Source: Anaerohalosphaeraceae bacterium (GTDB taxonomy: Bacteria > Planctomycetota > Phycisphaerae > Sedimentisphaerales > UBA12454). From it: 64,000 bases of DNA. The notes beneath the pieces are model-generated. The model made no database searches, was not told the origin of the DNA, and worked only from the letters and a program-made list of their open reading frames with translations. Where the stretch lies: assembly GCA_021108375.1 (NCBI GenBank), contig JAIORA010000015.1, forward strand, positions 23,540-87,539, read 5' to 3'. This document shows positions 55,312-63,414 of the stretch, piece by piece. How positions within the stretch are numbered: position 1 is the stretch's first letter; each line of letters begins with the position of its first letter. The position numbers and the translations under genes were made by a program.

Positions 55312-55768
55312 GAAGTGTGTTTTCTGAACAATCCACAACAGCCGAGCCGCGGAAGCGGCCGGAATGTTTTTTTGACACGGATTTTTTTATCCCTTTACCC
55401 ATCGCCATTTAGCCCTGCCATCTTGCATGGTAGGGTTTTGTTTTTTATTTAGCCCCCAAGCCTGCTTGGGGGTTCGTGCGCAAGAACAGTTTTGCCCTTT
55501 CCCACTGACTCTGTCATTCCCGCGAAAGCGGGAATCCATTTTTCTGTATTTTGTTTTTTAATCAGTGCAATCTGCGTAATCAGTGTTTAATAATTTGTGT
55601 GTATCCGCGAAATCTGCGGTTAATACACCATTTAACGGCCTTGTTTTGCTCAAAAACGCCAAAAATCACCATTTGACAGCATTTTAATTGACGCAGGGGA
55701 CTGATTATGGTAACTATACCGAGTTTCGGGTTAAGGGTAGCTCTCAATTATATTTATGGCCGTATCTT
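55312..55768. repeat. 457-base repeat mosaic upstream of pheA
   Basis: AGCCGAGCCGC-GGAA-GCGGC hairpin (55340-55365), CCCTGCCATCTTG..GGTAGGG (55408-55440), CCCCCAAGCC..GCTTGGGGG (55447-55473), TCATTCCCGC-GAAA-GCGGG (55512-55540) and 'CAATCTGCGTAATCAGTG' units (55562-55625). The pheA frame opens at 55688 within this stretch. Confidence 0.7.
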
Positions 55769-56842
55769 ATGTCCTTGGAAGAACTTCGTAATAAAATAGA
55801 TGAAATCGATACAAAGCTCGTTGAGCTGCTCAACGCTCGCGCGCAAGTTGTCGTCGAGGTCGGCAAGCTCAAGGGTGATGGTCCGATATACATCCCTGAA
55901 CGCGAGAAGAAGGTACTCGCAAAAATCGCAGCCAGCAACAAAGGCCCTCTCCCCGATAAAACTCTCCTGGCTATTTGGCGGGAACTAATGAGCGGCTCGT
56001 TTTTCCTTGAACGTCCTCTGCGGATTTCGTATCTCGGCCCGGCGGGCAGTTTTTCACATACCGCCGCGATTCGCAAATTTGGTCAGAGCGTTGAGTACGA
56101 AGCGGTAACTGATATAAGAAGCATCTTCGACGAGGTCGCCAAAGGCCATTGCGATTTGGGCGTTGTCCCGGTCGAAAATTCCGCTGGCGGCGGAGTCATT
56201 GAGACCCTCGACGCTTTCGTTGATAGCAACGTAATGATTTGCGCCGAAGTTTATATGCCGATTCATCACAACCTGATGGCAAACTGTTCGCTTGATGAGG
56301 TCGACAAGGTCTATTCCAAGCCGGAAGTTTTCGCTCAGTGTCGCAACTGGCTCAGCCAGACTTTCAAGGACGCTACAACGATTCCAACCGCTTCGACCGC
56401 TCGCGCAGCGCAACTGGCAAAAGATGAGCCTCTTTCCGCTGCGATTGGTTCCGACATTGCCGCCGAGCTTTACGGCCTGAACATAATCTGCGAAAACGTC
56501 GAAGACATCGCAAACAACATAACGAGATTTCTGATTATAAGTAAACAGGATGCCAAGCCGAGCGGCGACGACAAAACCGCCATTCTGTTCAGCACCAGCC
56601 ACAAGGCAGGAGCTTTGGCAGAGGTTCTTATGGTCTTCAAAAATCGCGGCGTAAACCTGACAAATATCGAATCCCGGCCGAGCCGGACTCGCCAGTGGGA
56701 ATACTTCTTCTTTGTCGATTGCATTGGCCACCGGACTGACGAAAAGGTTGTTGACTGTTTCGAGGATGTTCGCCGGCACTGTTTACAGCTTTCCGTGCTG
56801 GGCAGTTTCCCAAAAAATGACGAATTAATGGAAGCAAAGTAA
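55769..56842 (+). CDS. pheA: Bifunctional chorismate mutase / prephenate dehydratase
   Basis: Makes phenylpyruvate from chorismate for phenylalanine. About 357 residues: N-terminal AroQ mutase (LEELRNKIDEIDTKLVELLNAR), dehydratase domain (YLGPAGSFSH, VPVENSAGG), and C-terminal ACT domain (ALAEVLMVFKNRGVNLTNIESRPSR) that would bind Phe for feedback control. ATG at 55769 matches the domain start; the open frame from TTG at 55688 runs through repeat DNA. No good ribosome-binding site precedes either start. Confidence 0.93.
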   Translation: MSLEELRNKIDEIDTKLVELLNARAQVVVEVGKLKGDGPIYIPEREKKVLAKIAASNKGPLPDKTLLAIWRELMSGSFFLERPLRISYLGPAGSFSHTAAIRKFGQSVEYEAVTDIRSIFDEVAKGHCDLGVVPVENSAGGGVIETLDAFVDSNVMICAEVYMPIHHNLMANCSLDEVDKVYSKPEVFAQCRNWLSQTFKDATTIPTASTARAAQLAKDEPLSAAIGSDIAAELYGLNIICENVEDIANNITRFLIISKQDAKPSGDDKTAILFSTSHKAGALAEVLMVFKNRGVNLTNIESRPSRTRQWEYFFFVDCIGHRTDEKVVDCFEDVRRHCLQLSVLGSFPKNDELMEAK

Positions 56843-56956
56843 GGATTTCGCAGATTATTTCAAAAAATCGGTGTAATCAGTGGAATCAGCGTTTAGAAAA
56901 ACCCCCGCCCATAAGTCGGCGGCGATTAAAATAAAACTTAACTGATGGAGTGATTT

Positions 56957-57724
56957 ATGAGAAAGCCATTTCTTGGCGGAAACTGGAAGATGAATACTGA
57001 CAAGGCATCAGCGGTCGCACTGGCCTCTGCTTTGGCAGATAGCGTTGGTTCTTTAACAGACAAAGTGGACGTAGCGGTTTGTCCGCCTTTCGTGTACCTT
57101 GACACTGTTTCGCAGGCCCTTGCCCAAAGCAGCATAGCCGTCAGTTCTCAGGACATTTATTTCGAGTCAAACGGTGCGTTCACTGGCGAGATAAGCACTG
57201 ATATGCTCAAGGACGTTGGCTGCGAATACGTTTTGGTTGGCCATTCTGAGAGACGGCACGTCATCGGCGAAACCGACGAGCTGATTAACAGGAAGGTCAA
57301 AGCCGCGATTGCTGCTGGCCTCAAAGTTATTTTCTGTGTTGGCGAATTATTGGCTCAGCGTGAAGCTGAACAGACCGACGAAGTTGTAAAACAGCAAATC
57401 GAAAAGGGCCTCGTTGGCATCGATGCTGCCGGCGCCGCGAATATCACTATTGCTTACGAACCTGTCTGGGCTATCGGCACAGGCCTGACCGCCACTCCCG
57501 CCCAGGCTCAGGAAGTCCACGCTATGATTAGAAATCTCATCGCGGGAATGTACAGCCAGGACTTCGCCGACCAGGTAAGAATTCAGTATGGCGGCTCAGC
57601 AAAGCCAGCCAACGCGGCAGAGCTTATGAGCCAGCCCGATGTTGACGGCCTCCTCATTGGCGGTGCAAGCCTAAAGCCCGAAGATTTTACCTCGATGATA
57701 GCATCAGCAGCAGAGAGCGTTTAA
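56957..57724 (+). CDS. tpiA: Triosephosphate isomerase
   Basis: Interconverts dihydroxyacetone phosphate and glyceraldehyde 3-phosphate in glycolysis. 255 residues: GGNWKMN (Asn/Lys), VGHSERR (catalytic His), AYEPVWAIGTG (catalytic Glu) and YGGSAKPANA. GGAG lies eight bases before the ATG. The gap after pheA holds a 'GGTGTAATCAGTGGAATCAGCG' repeat. Confidence 0.96.
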   Translation: MRKPFLGGNWKMNTDKASAVALASALADSVGSLTDKVDVAVCPPFVYLDTVSQALAQSSIAVSSQDIYFESNGAFTGEISTDMLKDVGCEYVLVGHSERRHVIGETDELINRKVKAAIAAGLKVIFCVGELLAQREAEQTDEVVKQQIEKGLVGIDAAGAANITIAYEPVWAIGTGLTATPAQAQEVHAMIRNLIAGMYSQDFADQVRIQYGGSAKPANAAELMSQPDVDGLLIGGASLKPEDFTSMIASAAESV

Positions 57725-57770
57725 TAAATTATAGATAAGAAAATTTACCGGATTTTTGAAAGGTATTAAA

Positions 57771-58145
57771 ATGTTAAGTTTGCCCTTGGCAGCGGTTAGT
57801 CCTTTGATGAAAATTGTCATTGTGATTTGGTGTATTTCAGCGGTTTTTCTCATACTGCTCGTACTGGTACAAAAGGGTCGGGGCGGTGGCCTTGGCGCAG
57901 CTTTCGGCGGTACCGGAAACAGCGTACTCGGAACAAAAACCGGAGACTTTTTAACCTGGGTTACAATTGGTACTGTCATATTATGGCTTGTGCTTAGCGT
58001 CGCCGCCGCTCGTTGGTATCGACCGGTACAGAGTGACCTTCTCAGTGAGCAGCCCATCCAGACCAGCTCGTTGCCGCAGGCTGTAATTCCTGCTGATACC
58101 AATACGCCACTGCCGGATTCTGATACTAATTTGCCGACGCAATAA
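57771..58145 (+). CDS. secG: Protein translocase subunit SecG
   Basis: Two-helix subunit of SecYEG. About 124 residues: helix 1 LMKIVIVIWCISAVFLILLVLVQ, the hallmark KGRGGGLGAAFGG, helix 2 FLTWVTIGTVILWLVLSV, then a Pro/Thr-rich tail of about 40 residues beyond the usual length. ATG at 57771 with AAAGG seven bases upstream. The tpiA-secG order is common. Confidence 0.92.
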   Translation: MLSLPLAAVSPLMKIVIVIWCISAVFLILLVLVQKGRGGGLGAAFGGTGNSVLGTKTGDFLTWVTIGTVILWLVLSVAAARWYRPVQSDLLSEQPIQTSSLPQAVIPADTNTPLPDSDTNLPTQ

Positions 58146-58156
58146 AGGGTTTGAAT

Positions 58157-59050
58157 ATGATTAACAGTATGACCGGATTTTCGCGTATTCACCGAGAGGT
58201 TGACGGCATAAGCTACGCTGTTGAGATAAAGACGGTGAACAACAGGTACTTCAAGCCGTCTCTGAAAGTACCTGAATCAGCTGGTTTTTTGGAAACAGAA
58301 ATTGAAAAGCTCCTCAGGAGTAATATCCACAGAGGTTCGGTCAGTTATACGCTGCGTTTTAAGAGCGTCTCCGGCGAGCCGATGTTTGAAATAGATACCG
58401 CTTTGATAACCGGTTATCTCGACAAGCTCGGAAAAATTGGCACCCAGTCCGGCATTGACAATTCGCAATGCAGAATAAATCTTGCCGACTTACTGACTCT
58501 GCCCGGCGTAGTAAGGCCGGAAGAGCCGGAGCCGGACAAAGCAGAGAAAATGCGTAACGCTGTTTTGCAGATTACCAGTGATGCCATCGCTCAGCTCAAA
58601 CAGATGCGAAGCGAAGAGGGCGCTGTTCTTGCCGATGATATGCAGAATAATTGCGACCTGATAAAGGGCAGACTGGAAGGCCTGCTCGACAAGCGTGATG
58701 TGGTCATAAAGGAGTACCACGAAAAGCTGAAGAACAGAGTCGCTCAGCTTCTCGATTCTGCTCGGCTTGAGCTTGACAGCGATACCCTGGCAAGAGAGGT
58801 CGCCATTTTCGCCGACCGCAGCGACATTGCCGAAGAGGTTACCAGGCTCGGCGCACACATAGAGCAGTTCGTCGCGAATTGTAAGCAGGGCAGTAATGTT
58901 GGAAGGAAGCTGGATTTTATAACTCAGGAAATGCTCCGTGAGGCAAACACAATAGCCAGCAAAGCCTCCGATTCGCGGATTTGTCTCGAAGTGGTCGAGA
59001 TGAAATCGTGTATAGAACGTATAAAAGAACAAGTACAAAATGTAGAATAG
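58157..59050 (+). CDS. YicC-family endoribonuclease
   Basis: About 297 residues. N-terminal MINSMTGFSR is the signature of YicC, and the C-terminal DUF1732 part ends RICLEVVEMKSCIERIKEQVQNVE. YicC-like proteins are metal-dependent endoribonucleases; in E. coli it aids decay of the RyhB sRNA. AAAGGG lies seven bases before the ATG; a TTG two codons earlier is less likely. gmk follows after 11 bases, the typical neighbour. Confidence 0.92.
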   Translation: MINSMTGFSRIHREVDGISYAVEIKTVNNRYFKPSLKVPESAGFLETEIEKLLRSNIHRGSVSYTLRFKSVSGEPMFEIDTALITGYLDKLGKIGTQSGIDNSQCRINLADLLTLPGVVRPEEPEPDKAEKMRNAVLQITSDAIAQLKQMRSEEGAVLADDMQNNCDLIKGRLEGLLDKRDVVIKEYHEKLKNRVAQLLDSARLELDSDTLAREVAIFADRSDIAEEVTRLGAHIEQFVANCKQGSNVGRKLDFITQEMLREANTIASKASDSRICLEVVEMKSCIERIKEQVQNVE

Positions 59051-59061
59051 CAGGGCAATAA

Positions 59062-59640
59062 ATGAATGATAAAAATAGCGGACAGTTAGTTATAATAAGC
59101 GGCCCAAGCGGTGTGGGCAAGAGTACTATTTGCGACGAGGTCGTCAAGAGGCTCGACGATGCGCATCTTAGCATCTCGGCAACAACCAGACCAAAGGCCG
59201 GAGATGAAATCGATGGCCGGCATTATTGGTTTTTGACAACCGAGGAATTTCAAAAACGGCTCGCTGATGATGCGTTTGTCGAATATGCCGAAGTTTTCGG
59301 AAATTTTTACGGAACACCAAAAGACCAAATTGACTCAGCAATCGCTTCCGGCAAAATAGTTATACTGGAGATTGATGTTCAGGGCGCTTTGCAGGTTAAG
59401 AAAAAGTTTCCCGATACCAAAATGATTTTCATTGTCCCGCCAAAAGCTGGCGACCTGCAGAATCGCATCAACGACAGGGGGCGCGACGCTCAGGCTGAAA
59501 TAGAAAAACGGCTGAATATGGCATCTTCGGAAATCGCCTCAGCCTGGCAGCATTATAAGCATTTAGTCATCAATGATGATTTGAATACGGCAGTGGAAGA
59601 AGTAATACAGATAATTAAAAATAAACCTGACGGAGAATAA
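59062..59640 (+). CDS. gmk: Guanylate kinase
   Basis: Phosphorylates GMP to GDP. 192 residues: P-loop ISGPSGVGKST, GMP-binding SATTRPKAGDEIDGRHYWF, EYAEVFGNFYGTP and the LID region INDRGRDAQAEIEKRL. Part of the run secG, yicC, gmk, rpoZ, coaC; rpoZ begins four bases after its stop. Confidence 0.96.
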   Translation: MNDKNSGQLVIISGPSGVGKSTICDEVVKRLDDAHLSISATTRPKAGDEIDGRHYWFLTTEEFQKRLADDAFVEYAEVFGNFYGTPKDQIDSAIASGKIVILEIDVQGALQVKKKFPDTKMIFIVPPKAGDLQNRINDRGRDAQAEIEKRLNMASSEIASAWQHYKHLVINDDLNTAVEEVIQIIKNKPDGE

Positions 59641-59643
59641 GTT

Positions 59644-59874
59644 ATGATAGAAGCACTTAGAAACAAGGAAATTTTCGAAAAGGTCGGCGGAGCTTTCAGG
59701 CTCACCGCTCTCATCCAGAAGAGGATGGTCGAAATAATGGAAGGTTCTCGGCCGCTAATCGAGGATACAAAAGGCAAGACGACGATGGAGGTTGTAATTG
59801 AAGAGATTATGCAGGACAAAATCACCGTTGATGACGGCACCGATTCCAAACCATCTGACCTGCCGACACTTTAG
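59644..59874 (+). CDS. rpoZ: RNA polymerase omega subunit
   Basis: 76 residues. The core RLTALIQKRMVEIMEG corresponds to the omega-conserved arginine and KR segment that clamps the beta' C-terminus. Location directly after gmk is the standard gmk-rpoZ order and makes the call firm despite its short length. coaC starts 12 bases later. Confidence 0.9.
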   Translation: MIEALRNKEIFEKVGGAFRLTALIQKRMVEIMEGSRPLIEDTKGKTTMEVVIEEIMQDKITVDDGTDSKPSDLPTL

Positions 59875-59886
59875 GGGCTAAAGTCA

Positions 59887-60462
59887 ATGGCTGCCAAAAA
59901 ATCAAAACTTAAAGGCGTAAACATACTGCTGGCGGTAACTGGCGGCGTCGCGGCCTATAAAGCTGTTGACCTCGCTTCCAAACTCACCTCCGCTGGCGCT
60001 GTCGTTAATACCATAATGACCGCTGGCGCCTGCCGTTTCGTACAGCCCAAAAGTTTCGAAGCCGTTACCGCCAGACCTGTCAACACTTCTCTTTGGGACA
60101 GTACCGCCGGTTATGAAATAAGCCACATCTCCGCCGCCGACACTGCCGACATCGTAGTTGTCGCCCCCGCAACAGCCAACATCATCGCAAAAGTTGCAGG
60201 CGGAATATGCGACGATTTGGTCAGCACCGTTTTGTGTGCTTGTTGGCAAAAGCCCATCCTGTTTGCCCCCGCGATGAACGATAAAATGTGGTCTAACCCA
60301 GCGGTAAAGTGGAACACCGAGGCGTTAAAAAATATGGGCTTTGAAATGGTAGGCCCGGAAAAGGGCAGACTCGCTTGCGGAACTGATGGCACAGGCAGAA
60401 TGTCCGAGCCAGTCGATATACTCGCACGCATAGAAAAGCTTGCCGCCAAAACGAAAAAATAA
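59887..60462 (+). CDS. coaC: Phosphopantothenoylcysteine decarboxylase (CoaC part)
   Basis: FMN enzyme that makes 4'-phosphopantetheine, the third step to CoA. 191 residues: LLAVTGGVAAYKAVDLASKL, ISAADTADIVVVAPATANIIAKVA, PAMNDKMW. The usual Dfp is a CoaBC fusion; here the ligase is the separate gene at 60685-61317 with 222 bases of repeats between them. Confidence 0.93.
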   Translation: MAAKKSKLKGVNILLAVTGGVAAYKAVDLASKLTSAGAVVNTIMTAGACRFVQPKSFEAVTARPVNTSLWDSTAGYEISHISAADTADIVVVAPATANIIAKVAGGICDDLVSTVLCACWQKPILFAPAMNDKMWSNPAVKWNTEALKNMGFEMVGPEKGRLACGTDGTGRMSEPVDILARIEKLAAKTKK

Positions 60463-60684
60463 AACTGGTACATTGTTTTTAAAAGTTAGCCCCCTGATTC
60501 ATCAGGGGGTTGCAGTTTACTTTACCTTTTTACGTTCTTTCAACCAGTGTAATTTGCGTAATCAGTGTTTAATTTTTTCTGTCATTCCCGCGAAAACGGG
60601 AATCCAGTTTTTGTTTTTTAATCAGTGCAATCTGTGAAATCCGCGGTTAAAATAATTTGTGTTAATCCGTGTCTAATTTAATCT
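60463..60684. repeat. Repeat island between coaC and coaB
   Basis: CCCCCTGATTCATCAGGGGG hairpin (60489-60508) followed by GCAGTTTAC, a TCATTCCCGC-GAAAA-CGGG palindrome (60581-60607) and 'CAATCTGTGAAATCCGCGG' units to about 60680. It separates two halves of a gene that is fused in most bacteria. Confidence 0.75.
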
Positions 60685-61317
60685 ATGTCTAAAAAGAAGA
60701 TATTAATAACTGTCGGCCCGACCATTGAGCCTATCGACCCTGTTCGCTTCATTTCCAACGCGAGTAGTGGCAAAATGGGACAAGCTCTGGCAGTCGCTTC
60801 CGTCAAGGCAGGTTTTGATGTAACGGCCATTACTTCAATTGCCGATATGAAATTGCCCGCTGGTGCAAAACGAATAATAGCAACTTCCGCAGAGCAGATG
60901 TTCAAAGCCGTCAAAGAGTTATTTGGAACTTGCGACTGTTTAATAATGGCCGCCGCCGTTTCTGATTACACTCCGCAGGAGGTTTCAAAGGCTAAGCTGA
61001 AAAAGGCTTCTCACGATTTGACTATAACTCTCAAGCCTACTACTGACATTTTGAAATGGGCTGGCAAAAACAAAAAACCATCTCAGTTCCTCGTTGGCTT
61101 TGCGCTTGAAGATATGGATTTAAAGGCCAGTGCTGAAAAGAAGATGGCTGATAAGAATCTTGATATGATAATCGCTAATTCACCATCAGCGATAGGTGGC
61201 GACAGTTCACAGCTTTTTGTTAAGACGACTTTTGGAGATTGGCAGATTTTCCCAATGGCGACAAAGACTGTTTCTGCCCGCAGAATAGTTTCAATCATCA
61301 AAGACCAACTGGATTGA
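60685..61317 (+). CDS. coaB: Phosphopantothenate-cysteine ligase (CoaB part)
   Basis: Joins cysteine to phosphopantothenate using CTP (bacterial type). 210 residues: ITVGPTIEPIDPVRFISNASSGKMG is the family signature, followed by AAAVSDYTP and LKPTTDILKW. As a stand-alone protein it must dimerise on its own. It completes, with coaC, the two activities of Dfp. Confidence 0.92.
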   Translation: MSKKKILITVGPTIEPIDPVRFISNASSGKMGQALAVASVKAGFDVTAITSIADMKLPAGAKRIIATSAEQMFKAVKELFGTCDCLIMAAAVSDYTPQEVSKAKLKKASHDLTITLKPTTDILKWAGKNKKPSQFLVGFALEDMDLKASAEKKMADKNLDMIIANSPSAIGGDSSQLFVKTTFGDWQIFPMATKTVSARRIVSIIKDQLD

Positions 61318-61323
61318 TTGCTT

Positions 61324-61478
61324 CCGATTCATCGGGATTTGTTTTGAAACCCCGAAGGGGTTAAATAATAATAGCCCCGTGTGAGCGTAGCGAAACTCGG
61401 GGTAAAGAAATTTCCTACACCCGACCCTGAAGGGGTCGAATAACCCTCACGCTAAAAAATTATTCGCCGTGGCAATCT
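61324..61478. repeat. Copy 2 of the ~155-bp dispersed repeat (family F)
   Basis: Near-identical to 48771-48923 over its length, with small differences such as TTAAATAATAATAG for TTATAATAATAG. Ends at GGCAATCT, the 3' end of the CATTGCGAGG family, so the unit is composite. Confidence 0.8.
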
Positions 61479-61558
61479 CTTTTGTTTTGAATTTTAATTT
61501 TTGGTTATTTGATATTGTTTAGGATTTAGAGATTATAATTTAGGATTTATTTCCCATC
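61479..61558. repeat. A+T-rich ~60-90-bp dispersed repeat, copy 2 (family G)
   Basis: Contains GGTTATTTGATATTGTTTAG and AATTTAGGATTTATTTCCC. Copies at 48971-49032 and 63725-63803; the latter matches from GGCAATCTCTTTTGTTTTGAA on for about 90 bases. Repeated GGATTTAG words give it internal structure. Confidence 0.75.
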
Positions 61559-62106
61559 GCCATTTAGCCCCCTGCATTGTAGGGGGTTGCAGTTTACTTT
61601 ATCTTTTTACTTTTTTTAAATCTGTGTTAATCTGTGCAATCAGTGTCTAAATAATCTGTGTAAATCCGTATTTAAAAGAATTTTCACAGTTTTTCAGTAT
61701 GTTAACACCGCTTCATTTTTGTTCGATTGCAGCGATTCATCAATTTGGATTTTTCCGAACATTTATTTTACCTCTTATTTTTAAAGGGTTTACGCTTTTG
61801 GTTGCACTTCAGCGGAGCCATCCCAATTTTCAGCCAAATTTTAAGGATTTTAATCTTGACTTAATCGCTGATTTTGGCACAATCTTGAGCGTCAAGGCCG
61901 TTTACAGCACTGTTATCGGGCGTTGTTACAAATAGACAGTTTTAGTGTTAAGAATGTGCCTTTTATCGGGTTGTCCGATAAAAACTTAAAGTTTTCAGTA
62001 CTAAAAGGCCGAGAGAGAATATAGGAACCTGTTTATTAGTACTGCAAGCAGGGCAGATGAGTGTAGGCAAATACAATTTTTTACTCTTTGAAAAATGGAG
62101 TTTTTG

Positions 62107-63414
62107 ATGAGGACGATAGCCGTAGTAAATCAAAAGGGTGGTTGCGGCAAGACTACAGTATCCATTAACCTTGCAAGCTGTCTCGCACAGGAAGGCAAAA
62201 AAACGCTTTTGGTTGACATTGACCCGCAGGGCCACTGCGCAGTTGGCCTCGCTGTTCCTGAGGAGCAGACAGAGCAGAGCATTTACGATGCTCTCATCAG
62301 TGTTGGCCGCAAAGAGCTTTTCAATTTCAGCGAAATTTTATGGGAGATTTCCGACAATTTCGAGCTTGCCCCGGCAAGCATCGACCTTGCCGCTTTCGAC
62401 CAGCAGACAAACGGCATAACCGACCGCGAAAACTGTCTCGGCACTCTGCTCAAAACCTCCGCTGGCAAGTACGACTACGTCGTCATCGACTGTCCTCCCG
62501 CTGTCGGCCTGTTAACTTTCAACGCTCTTCGCGCCGCTACCGATGTTATTGTTCCGGTAGAGACTGGCTATTTTTCTCTGCACGGCCTGAGCAAACAGCT
62601 CGAAACGCTCAACATACTCTGCAAGCAGTGTTCGCAGGACATAAACGTTATGGTACTCGCGAGTATGTACGACATCCGAACGAAGATGGGCCGTGAGATA
62701 TTGGCTGAACTCAAGAAGCATTTCTCGGACAAAATGTTCAAAACGGTCGTCAATTTTAATACCAAGCTAAAAGAGGCCGCAAGTCTCGGCCAGCCAATTG
62801 GCGAATACGACCCTGCAAGCAAGGGCCACAAGGATTTCCTTGCTCTGGCACAGGAGCTTATCGCAACCGACACTCAAGTCGAGTCCGAGGCCATCTCTGT
62901 AGCCCGAAAGAAACTTGCCATAACACCTATCGGCCCGGCCAGCGAGCAGATTGCAGACAGGCACGACCAGATTAAAGACCTTAACAAGAGCATTGAATCG
63001 ATGAGTTCTTCTGCTCAGGAGCTTTTAGCCGGCATCAATGCCACATCCGATTCTATTGAAATCGTCCCCGAGGCTCAGCCGGAACAGCCTCTTGTTTTGC
63101 AGGAGTTAGCTCTTGACGAAAAGCTGAACGATTTTTACGGCGTGCGTCAATTCGGCCCGGGTACCAGATTCATCACTCTTTACCCGCGTGCTAACAGTGT
63201 TCAAATTGCCGGCGACTTCAACAATTGGCAGCCGGAAAAAACTGTTATGACTAACGCTGATGGCACCGGCAAATGGATTCTGGATTTGGACCTTGCTCCC
63301 GGCAAGTACCGTTACAGAATGGTTGTTGACGGCCAGTGGCAGCAGGACCCATACAACGAAAATTCCGAAATGAACCCTTACGGCGAATATAACTCGATAC
63401 TTGAGGTCAAATAG
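62107..63414 (+). CDS. ParA-family ATPase fused to a C-terminal glycogen-binding (CBM48/AMPK-type) domain
   Basis: 435 residues. About 1-255 is a ParA ATPase: NQKGGCGKTT (signature Lys), DIDPQGHCAVGL, DCPPAVGLL. A helical linker (about 260-345) contains KDLNKSIESMSSSAQEL. Residues about 350-435 form an E-set CBM48 module like that of AMPK beta: YPRANSVQIAGDFNNWQP, KWILDLDLAPGKYRYRMVVDG and WQQDP, with tryptophans at about 374, 390 and 411 that suit glucan binding. This suggests a ParA that positions glycogen or another alpha-glucan, inference only. ATG at 62107 has GGAG seven bases upstream. Confidence 0.88.
   Translation: MRTIAVVNQKGGCGKTTVSINLASCLAQEGKKTLLVDIDPQGHCAVGLAVPEEQTEQSIYDALISVGRKELFNFSEILWEISDNFELAPASIDLAAFDQQTNGITDRENCLGTLLKTSAGKYDYVVIDCPPAVGLLTFNALRAATDVIVPVETGYFSLHGLSKQLETLNILCKQCSQDINVMVLASMYDIRTKMGREILAELKKHFSDKMFKTVVNFNTKLKEAASLGQPIGEYDPASKGHKDFLALAQELIATDTQVESEAISVARKKLAITPIGPASEQIADRHDQIKDLNKSIESMSSSAQELLAGINATSDSIEIVPEAQPEQPLVLQELALDEKLNDFYGVRQFGPGTRFITLYPRANSVQIAGDFNNWQPEKTVMTNADGTGKWILDLDLAPGKYRYRMVVDGQWQQDPYNENSEMNPYGEYNSILEVK

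Larger units (their letters stand above)
61318..62106. repeat. 789-base gap with large repeats upstream of the ParA fusion
   Basis: Holds the second copy of the ~155-bp repeat (61324-61478), the second copy of the A+T-rich repeat (61479-61558), a CCCCCTGCATTGTAGGGGG hairpin (61566-61584) and 'AATCTGTGTTAATCTGTG' units to about 61680. From 61690 on it is unique DNA with no recognised promoter. A 78-codon frame at 61699 has no supporting features. GGAG lies seven bases before the ATG at 62107. Confidence 0.7.

Noticed and set aside
61699..61935. 78-codon plus-strand frame
   Set aside because: No ribosome-binding site, no family match, and composition like surrounding non-coding DNA.
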